In this document: one piece after another, positions 1 through 10,231 of the stretch
How the letters are laid out: each line of letters begins with the position of its first letter
Position numbering within the stretch: position 1 is the stretch's first letter
NCBI GenBank assembly: GCA_910585625.1
Contig: CAJUFQ010000009.1
Location: forward strand, 1-64,000
Length of the DNA stretch: 64,000 nucleotides
Origin: an uncultured Lachnospiraceae bacterium
GTDB taxonomy: Bacteria; Bacillota; Clostridia; Lachnospirales; Lachnospiraceae
Direction of reading: 5' to 3'
The notes under the pieces: generated by a model
What the model was told of the DNA's origin: nothing
Database searches by the model: none
Seen by the model: only the letters and a program-made list of their open reading frames with translations
Made by a program: the position numbers and the translations under genes

Positions 1-1
1 A

Positions 2-3000
2 TTTGATAGTATAGATTGTTCAACTTTTTCTGTCCACACTTATATACTAACACCAGTCACCCCGCAGGAGGGCAAGGAGCAGCCGCAGGAACAGCAGCCC
101 AAGGCTGCGCAGAAAGCCATGCAGAGGTCGGTGGTGGAGCAATACATCACGCTGACTGAGGGGCAGGAGCTTCATCAGACGACCGGGGAACGGGAAACGT
201 ATTTCTTCGCCCCGGAGGAGAGCGGCTATTACCGGCTGGCATGTGAAAGCATGAATGGGCAGAATGTTTATTTCCAGGCAGAAAAATGTTTTTACTATAC
301 AGAGGACGAGGCCGGCAACCGTGTGCAGAAGGAAATGCAACTTAATAAGTCAATATCGGGACAAGGGGCAGAACGGGTCGTTTGGCTGAACCAGGAAGAG
401 GAATATACGTTTTACTGCCAGGCGGAGCGGAACTATGATACGGATGAATATGATTTCAGGATTAAGCTGGATAAGGTGGAGATTAAGGATATTACGGTGG
501 CGCAGAATCCTACGGCGGATTCTTTTGAATGCCTTAATTGTGAAGGAATGCAGTTGAGCATTAACTTTACCGATGGCACGAAACTATTGAGTGAGGTGAC
601 AGATTATAAATATGGCGTAGGCGGCTATATCAAAGCCTTTGAGTGGGAGTATATAACGTATGACCCGCGGAACTATATAAGGGCATATGCGCCATTGTGG
701 TCAATCGATGGTGAAGAGGGTCATACGGATATAGCGTCCTTGAATACTGGCAGCCATATTGCCGTGTTGCGGATTGAGGAATATAAAGATAAGGGCGAGT
801 CGTTAAAGTATTTTGATATCCACATGGAATTTTTCAAGAAGAGTGGAAATGTGTCATCCATGACAGTGCAGAACCAGAGGACAGAGTACACGCAGGATTT
901 TCATGAGGTACTGGGGGAGTTTGAGCTTCTGGCGTCTTACAATGACGGCACGCCCGATGAGACGTTATCTATTGAGGACCGTGAGGTCAGGCAGTATCTG
1001 ATGTATACCGTGGAAGGGGAAAACGGTGCGGAAGAGCGGACTACCGACAATATAGACGAGTATCTGCGAAATGGGGGCAGTACCGGCAAAGCGACGGTGA
1101 CGGTTGCTTATCGGGGAAGCGGGGCGTCATATGAAATCAATATCCAGGAGAATCCCTATGAGCGCATGGAGATTAAGCCGCGGCGGACTGTGTATTACAA
1201 AGACTGTACCTGTCGTTTAGGGGAAGGTGCCGTTGCTTTCTCAGGCGATGAGCTTGAATCAGCATTTGGCATTACCTTATATCGGAAGGACGGCACGCAG
1301 GAATTCTATGACAGGTGGTATAATCTGCCGGAATGGGGACGCGGTTGGAGCTATGGACTGAAGAAACAGCAAGATTCGTATAAAAATTATTATCGGCGCA
1401 TTGATGAGTTTATTTCCGCCGGGGGTACGGCAGGGGAACAGGAAGTGGAGGTCACTTACTGTGGCATGACGTCATCTTATCCGGTGAGGATAGAAGAAAA
1501 TCCCTATGACCATATCAAGATAGCGCGGCAGCCGGAGAAGCTTACATATCTTCACAATGAATATCAGCGGTTGGATTTGCGCGGATTGGTAGTGTATGCC
1601 TATAAGCATGCCGAAGAGACAGAATATGATACTTACAGCTATGACGCTTATGAGGAATACCAGAGGAACCCCGAAGGGCTGACAGAAGAGCAGTACTACA
1701 TTATGCAGAATCTGTTCCTTGCTACGCTGGGAGGGCATGACAACACCTCATACTTGGAGTTGGGAGAACATACGGCCACAGTATTCCTGATGGGGCATAA
1801 GGCGGAATATGAGATTGAGGTTCTAGAGAAAATGGCAGGGAGGCTGACCGTTCTGGAAGCCCCTGCAAAGCTGGCCTATTATGTGAACAGCAATTCCAAG
1901 ATAAATTTGGATGGCCTGGTCATCGAAGTGGAGGACTTGCAGGGGAATGTCACCAGATATAAGTATGGTTACTATCTTTCGGAGGGAGACGAAGGCAATG
2001 AGGATTATGGGGACTGGCGGGAGATTGGGGGACAGTTCTCCTATGATTCCGACATAAACTGGAAAAAGCCTGGGAATTACATGGTTTCTCTGAATTATCT
2101 TGGAGTAGAGGATAGCTTTCAGGTTACCGTCCTGGAGGATCCGGTGAAGGAACTGAAAATTACGAAAGCGCCGGATAAGATGAGTTATTATCAATATGAA
2201 GCTGGCAGTATTGATTTATCAGGGATGGAGTATGAGGTTATCTTTAAGGATGGAACCAGCTATTCCGGCAAAGCAGGAAGCCATTATTTCGAATATGGTG
2301 GAGAGGGCTTTCGGCTTTCGTATTGCTGGAAGTCGACGTTTAACGGGGAAGTGAAGCTGGGGCAGAACGTGATAGTTCTCACTGCGTTTGGCGCGAAAGT
2401 GGAAATCGAGGGAATCACTGTCGCGAATAATCCAGTAAAATCCTTGGAGGTAGTGAAGAATCCGGAGAAGATGCAGTACATAGGCAGGAATGAAGAAGTT
2501 GATTTATATGGCATGGAACTTTTGGTAACTTATATTGATGGCAGCAGTGAGAAAATTGTCATTTCAGAGCATACCTCTCAAAAGGAAGTGGGAAACCGAT
2601 ATGGCGGGTTTGTTACGGCCTATAGGAGCAGTAGTTGGGCAGAGGAGCAAAACCTGCAGATTTATTACATGAATGGGAGTTGCACTGTGCTGCTGCCGAA
2701 ACTTGACTTTTCAACGTTAGACCCGGTTTTGATGGAAGATGAAGGGTACAATCATGTAGTCCTGACAGAGGAAAAGCCGTATAGCGTGCATTCCTTCACG
2801 CCGGCGGAGACGAAAGAGTATCATTTTTTTAGTGTTGGAACACATAACACGTATGTGACCCTCTATGAAGGAAACCGGGAAATCGACAGCGGCTATTATG
2901 GGGGAGAAGGCGATAATTTCCGTCTGACCCATACGTTGCAAGCGGGAAAAACCTATTATTATGTGTCATCCCATTATGATTTTGGAAAGGCGGCGGAGTT

Positions 3001-6000
3001 TTACTGCTACCTGAATTCCACGGTTCGTTCGCTTTCAGAGTTGGAAGTAAAAGATTTTGAGATTACTAAATCCACCAATAACAAATTTTATGATTTTGAA
3101 TCTGGGCGGATTTATGCATATTACTTGAGGCTAAAAGAAACCGGGTATCGGATCAGTTATGCGAATGGATGGGAAACGACAGGTGTAACAGAAAATAAAT
3201 ATGGGACGTCTGTAAGCCTTGATGGGAGAACATTGTCTGTTAAATGGAAATATGCGTCTGGTAACTATGTCGAAGAACGGGAGGACAATGCCCTTGTGTA
3301 CACTTATGGGGAAAAGGTTGTGGAGGTTCCTGTCCGGTTTGGACTTCCTAGTCCGGTTGAATCTATGACTGTGACGGAACATTCGTGGAAAGATAATGGA
3401 GTTTATGAGTATAAGGCATATGGAATGACAGAAATGACCATTGACATTCGATTCAATGATGGGCGGGAGGATGAGACGGCAAGGGTCGAGGAGTGGTTTG
3501 GCCCAAATAAGATTGCTTATTATAATGGGTACGCTTTGCAGACAAAATGGAAAGAAGAGGAGCTACGGCCAGGAGAGGAGAATATAATCATATTGTCTTA
3601 TATGGGAAAGACTGCGGAAATTCCAATAATGGTATTGGAAAACCCAGTAGAATCCATGCAGATACTCCAGCTTCCAGAAAAAGCAGAGTACTATCCTTTT
3701 GAATATGGCATGGACGTTGCTGACTTTGATTTATATGGCATAAAGATCCAGATTAATTACAAGGATGGCACGGAACAGATTGTCGAGGGGACGGAACATG
3801 GCGATGAGATTGAGGTTCCAGGCACATATAAAGAAAGGTTGTCCGTTATTGCAGAGTACGATCCTGAGGACTGGGGTTGCTGTATATCTTATATGGGCTG
3901 TGTTAAATGGCTGCGATATAAGACTAAAAACTTTAAGACAGAAGATGCTGTTGCCCTCAGATTTGAGGAAGAGAAAACGCTTGCTATAGAGGACGGGTAT
4001 CAGATTTTCTCTTTTGTGGCTCCTGAAACAGGAAATTACAGATTTGAGTATGAGATTGAAGACCATGATGATAACTGGGTTGTAATCTATAGCTCTTCCG
4101 GCAGAGATTTAGGGGCTGCCAAGACAACATATGTGGACTATGAGATGACCGGCGGCAAGCAATATTACATAGCAGCTGTTATCGATACCTTGTCAGTTAA
4201 AGAAATTACTTGTTCTGTTACAAGGGTATCTGACCGCGAGAGGGAAAACATCCAGTCTGTGGATTTGCCCATGGAAAGTCTTGAGGCTGGAGATTGGCTG
4301 CCAGATTGTTATTTTTACTTAAATGGCTGTAATGTATCCAAAATTCAATGGCTGAACGATGCAGGAAATGACGGCATCGCGGATTACGGCTGCGCCCACC
4401 GCCTGAAGCTAGTGCTGAAGCCCTACAGAAACTACCAGTTCACCACCGCGACGTCGGTGACAGTGAACGGCAAGCGGCTGGCGACCAAGTCCCTGGCAAG
4501 CGACGGCACAATAATCATGTATTACACCTTCCCCTACACCAAATGCAAGGTGGTAGTCCCTGACGTGGAGGGCTACGAGCTGGATGAAAGCCAGAATGCG
4601 GAGGCAGGCGTGTGCGGCTATGGGGAGGACTATAAGTTCCGCTATACGGAAGACCCAGGCAACGTCGGCAGCCGGAAACTGATTGTGAAAGCAGGCGGCA
4701 AGGTGCTTGTGCCGGATGCAGATGGGTATTATGTGGTGGAAAGCGTGGATGGAAACGTCACCGTGACAGCCAAGACGGACAGCCTGCAGGCAGGCGAAGG
4801 GGAATCCGGCCTGACATTCTACAATAAGAGCATGGAGATTTTTGACATCATGATTGGCAGGCGGAATGCGAAGATTGCAGACAATGAAAACGGCGAGGAC
4901 GCCCTCCCTGTCCTGGAAAGCTATGAGGATGGGAGCGGCCAGTTCTTCTTTGGCTGGTATCTTGACAAAGACGATTCCATTAACGGGAAGGGGACGCGTT
5001 TTACCTCCCAGAGCGTGCTGCTGAACCTGGCTTACAGCCTCTATGCGAAATGGGGTAGCGGATATTTCTCCTACATTATGAACAACAAGCAGATAAACTG
5101 CAAAATCCTATCCATTGACGAGCATAACAGGACGAAGGTCCAGGTAGGCGACGGCAGCAACAAGCGTCTGCGGGCAGCCAGGGCTTCTGCAAGCCCCGCG
5201 GCGTTCATGCAGGATATGCGCGGCACGGCAAGCGGCGTCTTTGTAATCCCGGAAACCATAGACTTGAAAGACAATGCGGACCTGGCAAAACTGGGCGTGG
5301 ATTTCACAGTAGGCGAAGTGACTGCTATCGCAGACAATGCCTTTGCGGGAGAAACCGGGATTACGGATATTTCCCTGCCCAAGACGATTGAGCAGATTGG
5401 CAGCGGGGCATTTGCAGGCTGTGCCAGCCTGACGTCTGTCGAGATCCCGGAAGGGGTGTCCCTTATCGGGGAAAATGTATTTAACGGATGCGAGAGCCTG
5501 CAGTCCGTGGCCATCCCGTCCACGGTCGGCGCCATCCCGGAAGGGGCGTTCCAAGGTTGCGCGAACTTAGCGGACGTCGCCATTGCGGAAGGCGTTTCTG
5601 AGATAGGGGCAGGGGCGTTCCAGGGCTGCGGCAGCCTTGCCACGGTTGCCCTGCCTGACACCATTGAGTCAGTGGACGCCGCGGCATTCCCGGCAAATGA
5701 AGGCCTTACCATCATCTGCAGCAGCCAGATGAAGGAATCCGACGTCGTCCAGGCGATCCAGGAAGCGACAGGGGCGTCAGTGCAGGCAGTGGATGTGGAC
5801 TTAGATTGTGCTTACGATGAAAAACAGTTTACTTTTGGCGACAAAGCGCAGACATTTACCGCAGGCGTCAGCGTGGACGGAACTGCCGCCCCAGACAGGG
5901 AAATTGTCTGGAAATATCCAGACACGACGGCATATGGTTTCTCCGTGAGCCAGGATAACAGGAGCATTACCGTAACGCCCAGGCGCGTGACTTCTGAGGA

Positions 6001-7675
6001 TGAAAGCATCGCGATTGCTGCGGTGGACAAAGAAACCGGGGCGTCCAGGTCCGTGTCGCTGAGGACGGATAAAATTGACTTCGGGGCAGTGGACGGGGAC
6101 CGGGAAAGGGTTTATTCCATCCAGGAAATTGCCAGCCAGGATTATACCGGGAAAGAAATCTGCCCTCAGGTAGTCGTAGTGAACAGCCTGACGAAAGAAG
6201 TGGTGGGCGCGGAGAATTATGACGTCGCCTATGAGGACAATATCCATGTGGGGACGGCCTACGTCAGAGTAAAGGGGAAAGGGAACTGCAGAGGTTCGCT
6301 CTATAGCAGCTTTGAAATAGACGGAGTGAAAAAAGAAGTGCAGATACTCACGGTAGCGGATACGGAAATCACGAAAAAAGCCGGGGACGCCCCCTTTGAA
6401 CTTAGCGTGTCCACGAGCGGAGACGGTGCTATCAGCTTCCAGTCGTCTGACACCAGCGCAGCATGTGTGGGCAATACTTCCCAGGATCGCGGCATAGTGA
6501 CGCTTGTCGGCCCGGGAACAGCGGAAATCACGGTGACAGCTTCCGAGACAGAACGGTATTATGCAGCCAGCAAAGTCATCCGGCTGACCGTAGAGGACAA
6601 AGATGGCAGCGGCGATAAGGATGACGATGGCGACAAAGACGACGGAGGCAATAAAGGCGATAACGATGGCGACAAGGACGACGGAGGCAATAAGGGCGAC
6701 GATGGCGACAAGGACGACGGAGGCAATAAGGGCGACGATGGCGATAAGGATGACGGAGGCAATAAAGGCGATAACGATGGCGACAAGGACGACGGAGGCA
6801 ATAAAGGCGATAACGATGACAAAGATGACGGAGGCAATAAGGGCGACGGAGGCGACAAAGATGACGGAAATAATAAGGATGATGGCGAGGCCAGGAAAGA
6901 TTCTGTCATCATGGCCTCTGACATCACCAAAACCTATGGGGCGGCAGACTTCATGGTAAAGGCTGACGTTACCGGAAACGGCGTTGTCAGCTACGAAGGA
7001 AGCGACGGGAAGGTCATCGGCGTGGATCCCCAGACCGGGAAGGTGGAGATTGCCGGTGCGGGGACGGCGCAAATCACCATAAAGATATCAGCGACGGAGG
7101 AATACAACGAGGCTGAAAAGACCATCAACGTGACCGTCAGGAAAGCGGACGCTAAGCTTAAGGCGGCAAAGAAATCTTATGCCAAGGTATATGGGTCAAA
7201 GCCCTTCAAGCTGGGTGTGACCGCAAAGGCGAAGATTTCCTATAAATCCAGCAACAAGAAGGTGGCGGAATTCAAGAAGGGCAAGCTGGCCGTGAAGGCT
7301 TGCGGCGCAGCGACGATCACCGTATCGGTGAAAGACAAGAACTACGTGCCTGCCTCTAGGAAGATTACCGTCAAGGTATTGCCCAAGAAAGCCGCGGCAA
7401 AGAAAGCAGTGAGTAGGAAAGCAGGACAGATGACCATTTCCTGGAAGAAGCAGAAAGAAGCCGCAGGGTATGTGGTGCAGTATTCCACGGACAAGAAATT
7501 CAAGAAAAAGGTGAAGTCCGTAGATATCAAAAAAAATAAGACCACGCAGACCACCCTCAAGAAGCTGGCAAAGGGAAAGAAGTATTATGTACGCGTAAAA
7601 GCATACACAAAAGCTGGAAAGAAAAAGGAATTCGGCGCGGCAAGCAAGGCAGTGAATGCCAAGGTCAAGAAATAG
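2..7675 (+). CDS. Giant secreted Ig-like/LRR surface protein, 5' end missing
   Basis: Large modular extracellular protein; the frame is open to the left edge. The first ATG (119) has no ribosome site and follows a plausible coding stretch rich in Gln, Glu and Pro, so the true start and signal peptide lie outside the window. Counting from the ATG at 119, there are PPC-like jelly-roll segments, then about five Big_3-type Ig domains (near residues 461, 574, 675, 772 and 1176, each with a 'P-x-K-x-x-Y ... L-x-G' signature), a Flg_new/InlB-like segment (about 1620-1645), four BspA-type LRR_5 repeats (about 1738-1870), Ig-like segments flanking an Asp/Gly/Lys-rich low-complexity tract (about 2160-2262), and a Lys-rich C-terminal fibronectin III-like domain (about 2428-2518). 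No LPXTG or C-terminal membrane anchor is visible. The role is probably adhesion or cell-wall association; that is inference from domain type only. Confidence 0.85.
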   Translation, partial: FDSIDCSTFSVHTYILTPVTPQEGKEQPQEQQPKAAQKAMQRSVVEQYITLTEGQELHQTTGERETYFFAPEESGYYRLACESMNGQNVYFQAEKCFYYTEDEAGNRVQKEMQLNKSISGQGAERVVWLNQEEEYTFYCQAERNYDTDEYDFRIKLDKVEIKDITVAQNPTADSFECLNCEGMQLSINFTDGTKLLSEVTDYKYGVGGYIKAFEWEYITYDPRNYIRAYAPLWSIDGEEGHTDIASLNTGSHIAVLRIEEYKDKGESLKYFDIHMEFFKKSGNVSSMTVQNQRTEYTQDFHEVLGEFELLASYNDGTPDETLSIEDREVRQYLMYTVEGENGAEERTTDNIDEYLRNGGSTGKATVTVAYRGSGASYEINIQENPYERMEIKPRRTVYYKDCTCRLGEGAVAFSGDELESAFGITLYRKDGTQEFYDRWYNLPEWGRGWSYGLKKQQDSYKNYYRRIDEFISAGGTAGEQEVEVTYCGMTSSYPVRIEENPYDHIKIARQPEKLTYLHNEYQRLDLRGLVVYAYKHAEETEYDTYSYDAYEEYQRNPEGLTEEQYYIMQNLFLATLGGHDNTSYLELGEHTATVFLMGHKAEYEIEVLEKMAGRLTVLEAPAKLAYYVNSNSKINLDGLVIEVEDLQGNVTRYKYGYYLSEGDEGNEDYGDWREIGGQFSYDSDINWKKPGNYMVSLNYLGVEDSFQVTVLEDPVKELKITKAPDKMSYYQYEAGSIDLSGMEYEVIFKDGTSYSGKAGSHYFEYGGEGFRLSYCWKSTFNGEVKLGQNVIVLTAFGAKVEIEGITVANNPVKSLEVVKNPEKMQYIGRNEEVDLYGMELLVTYIDGSSEKIVISEHTSQKEVGNRYGGFVTAYRSSSWAEEQNLQIYYMNGSCTVLLPKLDFSTLDPVLMEDEGYNHVVLTEEKPYSVHSFTPAETKEYHFFSVGTHNTYVTLYEGNREIDSGYYGGEGDNFRLTHTLQAGKTYYYVSSHYDFGKAAEFYCYLNSTVRSLSELEVKDFEITKSTNNKFYDFESGRIYAYYLRLKETGYRISYANGWETTGVTENKYGTSVSLDGRTLSVKWKYASGNYVEEREDNALVYTYGEKVVEVPVRFGLPSPVESMTVTEHSWKDNGVYEYKAYGMTEMTIDIRFNDGREDETARVEEWFGPNKIAYYNGYALQTKWKEEELRPGEENIIILSYMGKTAEIPIMVLENPVESMQILQLPEKAEYYPFEYGMDVADFDLYGIKIQINYKDGTEQIVEGTEHGDEIEVPGTYKERLSVIAEYDPEDWGCCISYMGCVKWLRYKTKNFKTEDAVALRFEEEKTLAIEDGYQIFSFVAPETGNYRFEYEIEDHDDNWVVIYSSSGRDLGAAKTTYVDYEMTGGKQYYIAAVIDTLSVKEITCSVTRVSDRERENIQSVDLPMESLEAGDWLPDCYFYLNGCNVSKIQWLNDAGNDGIADYGCAHRLKLVLKPYRNYQFTTATSVTVNGKRLATKSLASDGTIIMYYTFPYTKCKVVVPDVEGYELDESQNAEAGVCGYGEDYKFRYTEDPGNVGSRKLIVKAGGKVLVPDADGYYVVESVDGNVTVTAKTDSLQAGEGESGLTFYNKSMEIFDIMIGRRNAKIADNENGEDALPVLESYEDGSGQFFFGWYLDKDDSINGKGTRFTSQSVLLNLAYSLYAKWGSGYFSYIMNNKQINCKILSIDEHNRTKVQVGDGSNKRLRAARASASPAAFMQDMRGTASGVFVIPETIDLKDNADLAKLGVDFTVGEVTAIADNAFAGETGITDISLPKTIEQIGSGAFAGCASLTSVEIPEGVSLIGENVFNGCESLQSVAIPSTVGAIPEGAFQGCANLADVAIAEGVSEIGAGAFQGCGSLATVALPDTIESVDAAAFPANEGLTIICSSQMKESDVVQAIQEATGASVQAVDVDLDCAYDEKQFTFGDKAQTFTAGVSVDGTAAPDREIVWKYPDTTAYGFSVSQDNRSITVTPRRVTSEDESIAIAAVDKETGASRSVSLRTDKIDFGAVDGDRERVYSIQEIASQDYTGKEICPQVVVVNSLTKEVVGAENYDVAYEDNIHVGTAYVRVKGKGNCRGSLYSSFEIDGVKKEVQILTVADTEITKKAGDAPFELSVSTSGDGAISFQSSDTSAACVGNTSQDRGIVTLVGPGTAEITVTASETERYYAASKVIRLTVEDKDGSGDKDDDGDKDDGGNKGDNDGDKDDGGNKGDDGDKDDGGNKGDDGDKDDGGNKGDNDGDKDDGGNKGDNDDKDDGGNKGDGGDKDDGNNKDDGEARKDSVIMASDITKTYGAADFMVKADVTGNGVVSYEGSDGKVIGVDPQTGKVEIAGAGTAQITIKISATEEYNEAEKTINVTVRKADAKLKAAKKSYAKVYGSKPFKLGVTAKAKISYKSSNKKVAEFKKGKLAVKACGAATITVSVKDKNYVPASRKITVKVLPKKAAAKKAVSRKAGQMTISWKKQKEAAGYVVQYSTDKKFKKKVKSVDIKKNKTTQTTLKKLAKGKKYYVRVKAYTKAGKKKEFGAASKAVNAKVKK
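6595..6897 (+). repeat. Asp/Gly/Lys-rich tandem repeat inside the surface protein
   Basis: Degenerate tandem repeats of roughly 33-39 bp encode variations of DKDDGGNKGDDG, about eight copies. The tract separates two Ig-like segments and probably acts as a flexible, acidic, possibly calcium-binding spacer. Near-identical units make copy-number change by slippage likely. All unit lengths keep the frame. Confidence 0.85.
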
Positions 7676-7769
7676 CCGATACAAAGAATATGAAGTGATT
7701 TAACTGTGTTGGATGGATTTGCGCCAGGAGAAGACGCGGCGCATCTGTCCGGCAAAGCAATACAAGCGG

Positions 7770-7804
7770 CAGGCAGAGGGAGCATTCCCCTGCCTGTCTT
7801 TTCC
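7770..7804 (+). terminator. Rho-independent terminator after the surface protein gene
   Basis: Inverted repeat CAGGCAGAGGGA (7770-7781) / TCCCCTGCCTG (7786-7796) with a four-base loop, followed by TCTTTTCC. It separates the surface protein from the AT-rich cassette downstream. Confidence 0.7.
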
Positions 7805-7821
7805 TTGGGATAAAATTTGGG

Positions 7822-7850
7822 TTGTAGAAGGTAAAGAGTGAGGGTATAAT
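7822..7850 (+). promoter_or_regulatory. Sigma-A-type promoter of the DUF262 cassette
   Basis: TTGTAG (7822-7827), 17-bp spacer, perfect TATAAT (7845-7850), 45 bp before the first gene of the cassette. Confidence 0.65.
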
Positions 7851-7894
7851 AAGAATGGTATTATGAATATGTTTGCGGAATGAGGTAAAAGGCT

Positions 7895-9157
7895 ATGGAT
7901 GGGAATGTTAGAGAAAATGTTGAAAAAATGTTAAATGCCGGGAAAGAGAATGGAAGTATAAAGACAACGACCATTACACAATTATTGAACGACTTAGGCG
8001 AATATTCGGACGAACAGTATGATAAAATCATTGAACTGATTGAAGAAAATCATATTAATTTAGTTGTAGATTCAACAGAACAGAAAAGTATAGTCCTTGA
8101 TTCGAGCAAAATATCTATTGTACCTAAAACATTGAGCGTTGAAGCTATTGTAAAGAAACTCAAATATAAAGAGATAGACTTAGATACGGAATTTCAGAGA
8201 AAACGTAGCTTATGGACTAAAACTGTAAAAAGTCAGCTGATAGAATCCCTGATGATTCAATTACCAATACCCCCCATGTACTTTGATGCAAGAGATACAA
8301 ATAAGTGGAAGATTATTGATGGACTACAAAGATTATGCACTTTAAACGAATTTTTATTAGAACATAAATGGAAATTGACCAATTTAGAGTATTTAGCAGA
8401 TTATAATAATTGTAGTATGGACGATCTGCCACGAATTTATCAAAGAAGGATAGAAGAGGGACAATTAGCATTCTATTTGATATTACCGGAAACCCCGGAA
8501 GGAGTAAAATATAGCTTGTTTAAAAGAATAAATACTCCGGGGCTGAAGTTGGAACCGCAGGAAATCAGACATGCTTTATTTCAAGGCAAAGCTACTGAAT
8601 TACTAAAAGAACTGGCAGAAACAGAACTGTTTCGTAAAGCGACAGGTAATGATGTACAGTCATCGCGAATGCAGGATAGAGAAATGGTATTGAGATATCT
8701 GGCATTGCATTATCTAGGGGCGAACGAATATAAAAATTGCAGTATTGATGAATACTTAAATAAAGCTATGGTATTTTTGAATAAGCAAGATGACAGCTTT
8801 ATAAAACAATGCAAAGAGTTGTATTTTGAGTCCTTAAATTGTGTATATCAAATATTTGGAAAATATGCATTTAGAAGAATTTCTAAACTTAGGCAACAGG
8901 ATCTGAAACCAATTAATACGGCATTATTTGAAGGATGGTTAAATGGGGTAGCGAATTTAAGCTCGGAAGAAAGAGCATTACTATTGCGAAAAAAAGACGA
9001 TGTTAAAAGTTTATATATTGAAGAGTTGGATAAAAAAAGTTCTTTTTACAGCGATATAGGTTCTGGAAAATACCGTTCGTTTATCCGCAGAAATGAAACA
9101 ATTCAGAAAATGATAGAGGAGGTTTTAAGTGAGAACAGACAAATTGCAATTAATTAA
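7895..9157 (+). CDS. DUF262 (GmrSD/ParB-like) domain protein
   Basis: 420 residues. The N-terminal half carries a DUF262 domain: the 'L.TEFQRKRSLWT' segment near residue 105 and the IIDGLQRL motif near residue 145 correspond to the conserved DGxQR signature of the ParB/Srx-like fold, as in the GmrS part of type IV restriction enzymes. No C-terminal DUF1524 HNH nuclease motif is visible, so this is the DUF262-only form. The gene is clearly AT-rich compared with its neighbours, as are the next two, which marks the set as acquired. It overlaps the following ATPase gene by 29 bp. DUF262 proteins paired with an AAA ATPase are common in defence islands; a defence role here is inference. Confidence 0.8.
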   Translation: MDGNVRENVEKMLNAGKENGSIKTTTITQLLNDLGEYSDEQYDKIIELIEENHINLVVDSTEQKSIVLDSSKISIVPKTLSVEAIVKKLKYKEIDLDTEFQRKRSLWTKTVKSQLIESLMIQLPIPPMYFDARDTNKWKIIDGLQRLCTLNEFLLEHKWKLTNLEYLADYNNCSMDDLPRIYQRRIEEGQLAFYLILPETPEGVKYSLFKRINTPGLKLEPQEIRHALFQGKATELLKELAETELFRKATGNDVQSSRMQDREMVLRYLALHYLGANEYKNCSIDEYLNKAMVFLNKQDDSFIKQCKELYFESLNCVYQIFGKYAFRRISKLRQQDLKPINTALFEGWLNGVANLSSEERALLLRKKDDVKSLYIEELDKKSSFYSDIGSGKYRSFIRRNETIQKMIEEVLSENRQIAIN

Positions 9158-10220
9158 TTTTAAGTGTCTATCAAATGTTACATTTGAATTTAGAAATTTA
9201 AATATATTAGCGGGAGCCAATGGCTGTGGAAAATCATCGTTAATCCATTCTTTGCTTTTGCTCCGGCAATCGTATGAATAGTATAGGAACCTAGATATCT
9301 TATCATTATACGGAAAATATATTAACCTTGGTTCAGCAAAAGATATATTATATGAACATGCAGGAAATGACGAGGAAATAACATATCGTATTTACAATGA
9401 AAAAGGCGAAGGAATAGAGTTGTCCTATGACTATATTCTTGAAAATCGTATGCTTATTAATGTAAAACCTAATGTTGAAAATTTTAAAAAATTAAATATC
9501 TTTGGAGATACGTTTGAATATTTATCTGCTGATAGAATTGTACCGCAGACTGTCTATTCATCCATTAGTCAAGATAGCTTTTTGGGTAATCACGGTGAAA
9601 ATGCGCTTAATTTTTTAGAAAAGTATGGAGATACGTTCAAAGTAGGGAAAGTGTTTCATGACGATACAAAAAATGAATATTTATTATATTATGTAAACAA
9701 ATGGATGGAAAGGATTTTTCATGGATTTCGTTTACAATTATCTCCAATTGCAGAAGCAGATGCTGTCGGGCTACGATATGCTGAAAAAAGCAGAGACTGG
9801 GTAAGTAATTCGTATCGGGCAATTAATGTGGGATTTGGCATAACGTATGTACTTCCGATTATTGTCGCACTGTTAAAAGCGCAAAAGGATGATTTAATCC
9901 TTATTGAAAACCCAGAGGCACATTTACATCCAAAAGCACAAAGACTTATAGGGGAATTGTTGGCAAAAGCTGCAACAACTGGAGCGCAGATTATTGTTGA
10001 AACTCATAGCAATCATATTTTGAATGGCGTGAGGATTTCTGCAAAAAATAAGATTGTCGATTCTTCTGATATTAAAATGTTCTTCTTTATGAAAGAAGAT
10101 ATTGGCACAAAGTACCATACTAATATCTATTTACCACAAATGGATCAGAAAGGAAATATTGATATATGGCCATTGGGTTTCTTTGACGAATGGGATAATG
10201 CTTTAGCACAACTCTTTTAG
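9129..10220 (+). pseudogene. AAA ATPase with DUF3696 tail, interrupted by an in-frame amber codon
   Basis: Translation should start at GTG 9129, seven bases after a strong AGAGGAGG (9115-9122). The 363-codon frame runs without shift to 10220 but has a TAG at codon 51 (9279-9281). Before it lies Walker A (GANGCGKSS); after it lie the ABC-like Walker B with ENPEAHLHP, a VETHSNHIL switch region, and a C-terminal DUF3696 motif (IDIWPLGFFDEW). Everything except that one codon looks intact, and a CAG-to-TAG change would explain it. A protein restarted further down would lack the P-loop and be inactive as an ATPase. Alternatives are a sequencing error or suppression. ATPases of this type pair with DUF262 proteins in presumed anti-phage cassettes. 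Confidence 0.8.
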
Positions 10221-10231
10221 GAGGTAAGTAG

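Noticed and set aside
5801..7072. 423-codon open frame on the minus strand under the surface protein gene
   Set aside because: It is the complement of the Asp/Gly-rich repeats and related coding DNA, giving Ile/Val-Ala repeats; there is no ribosome site, and the + strand gene is clearly the real one.
9279..9281. Pyrrolysine or programmed read-through at the amber codon
   Set aside because: No pyl genes or read-through context are visible, and ATPases of this type do not use pyrrolysine. A point mutation or sequence error is simpler.
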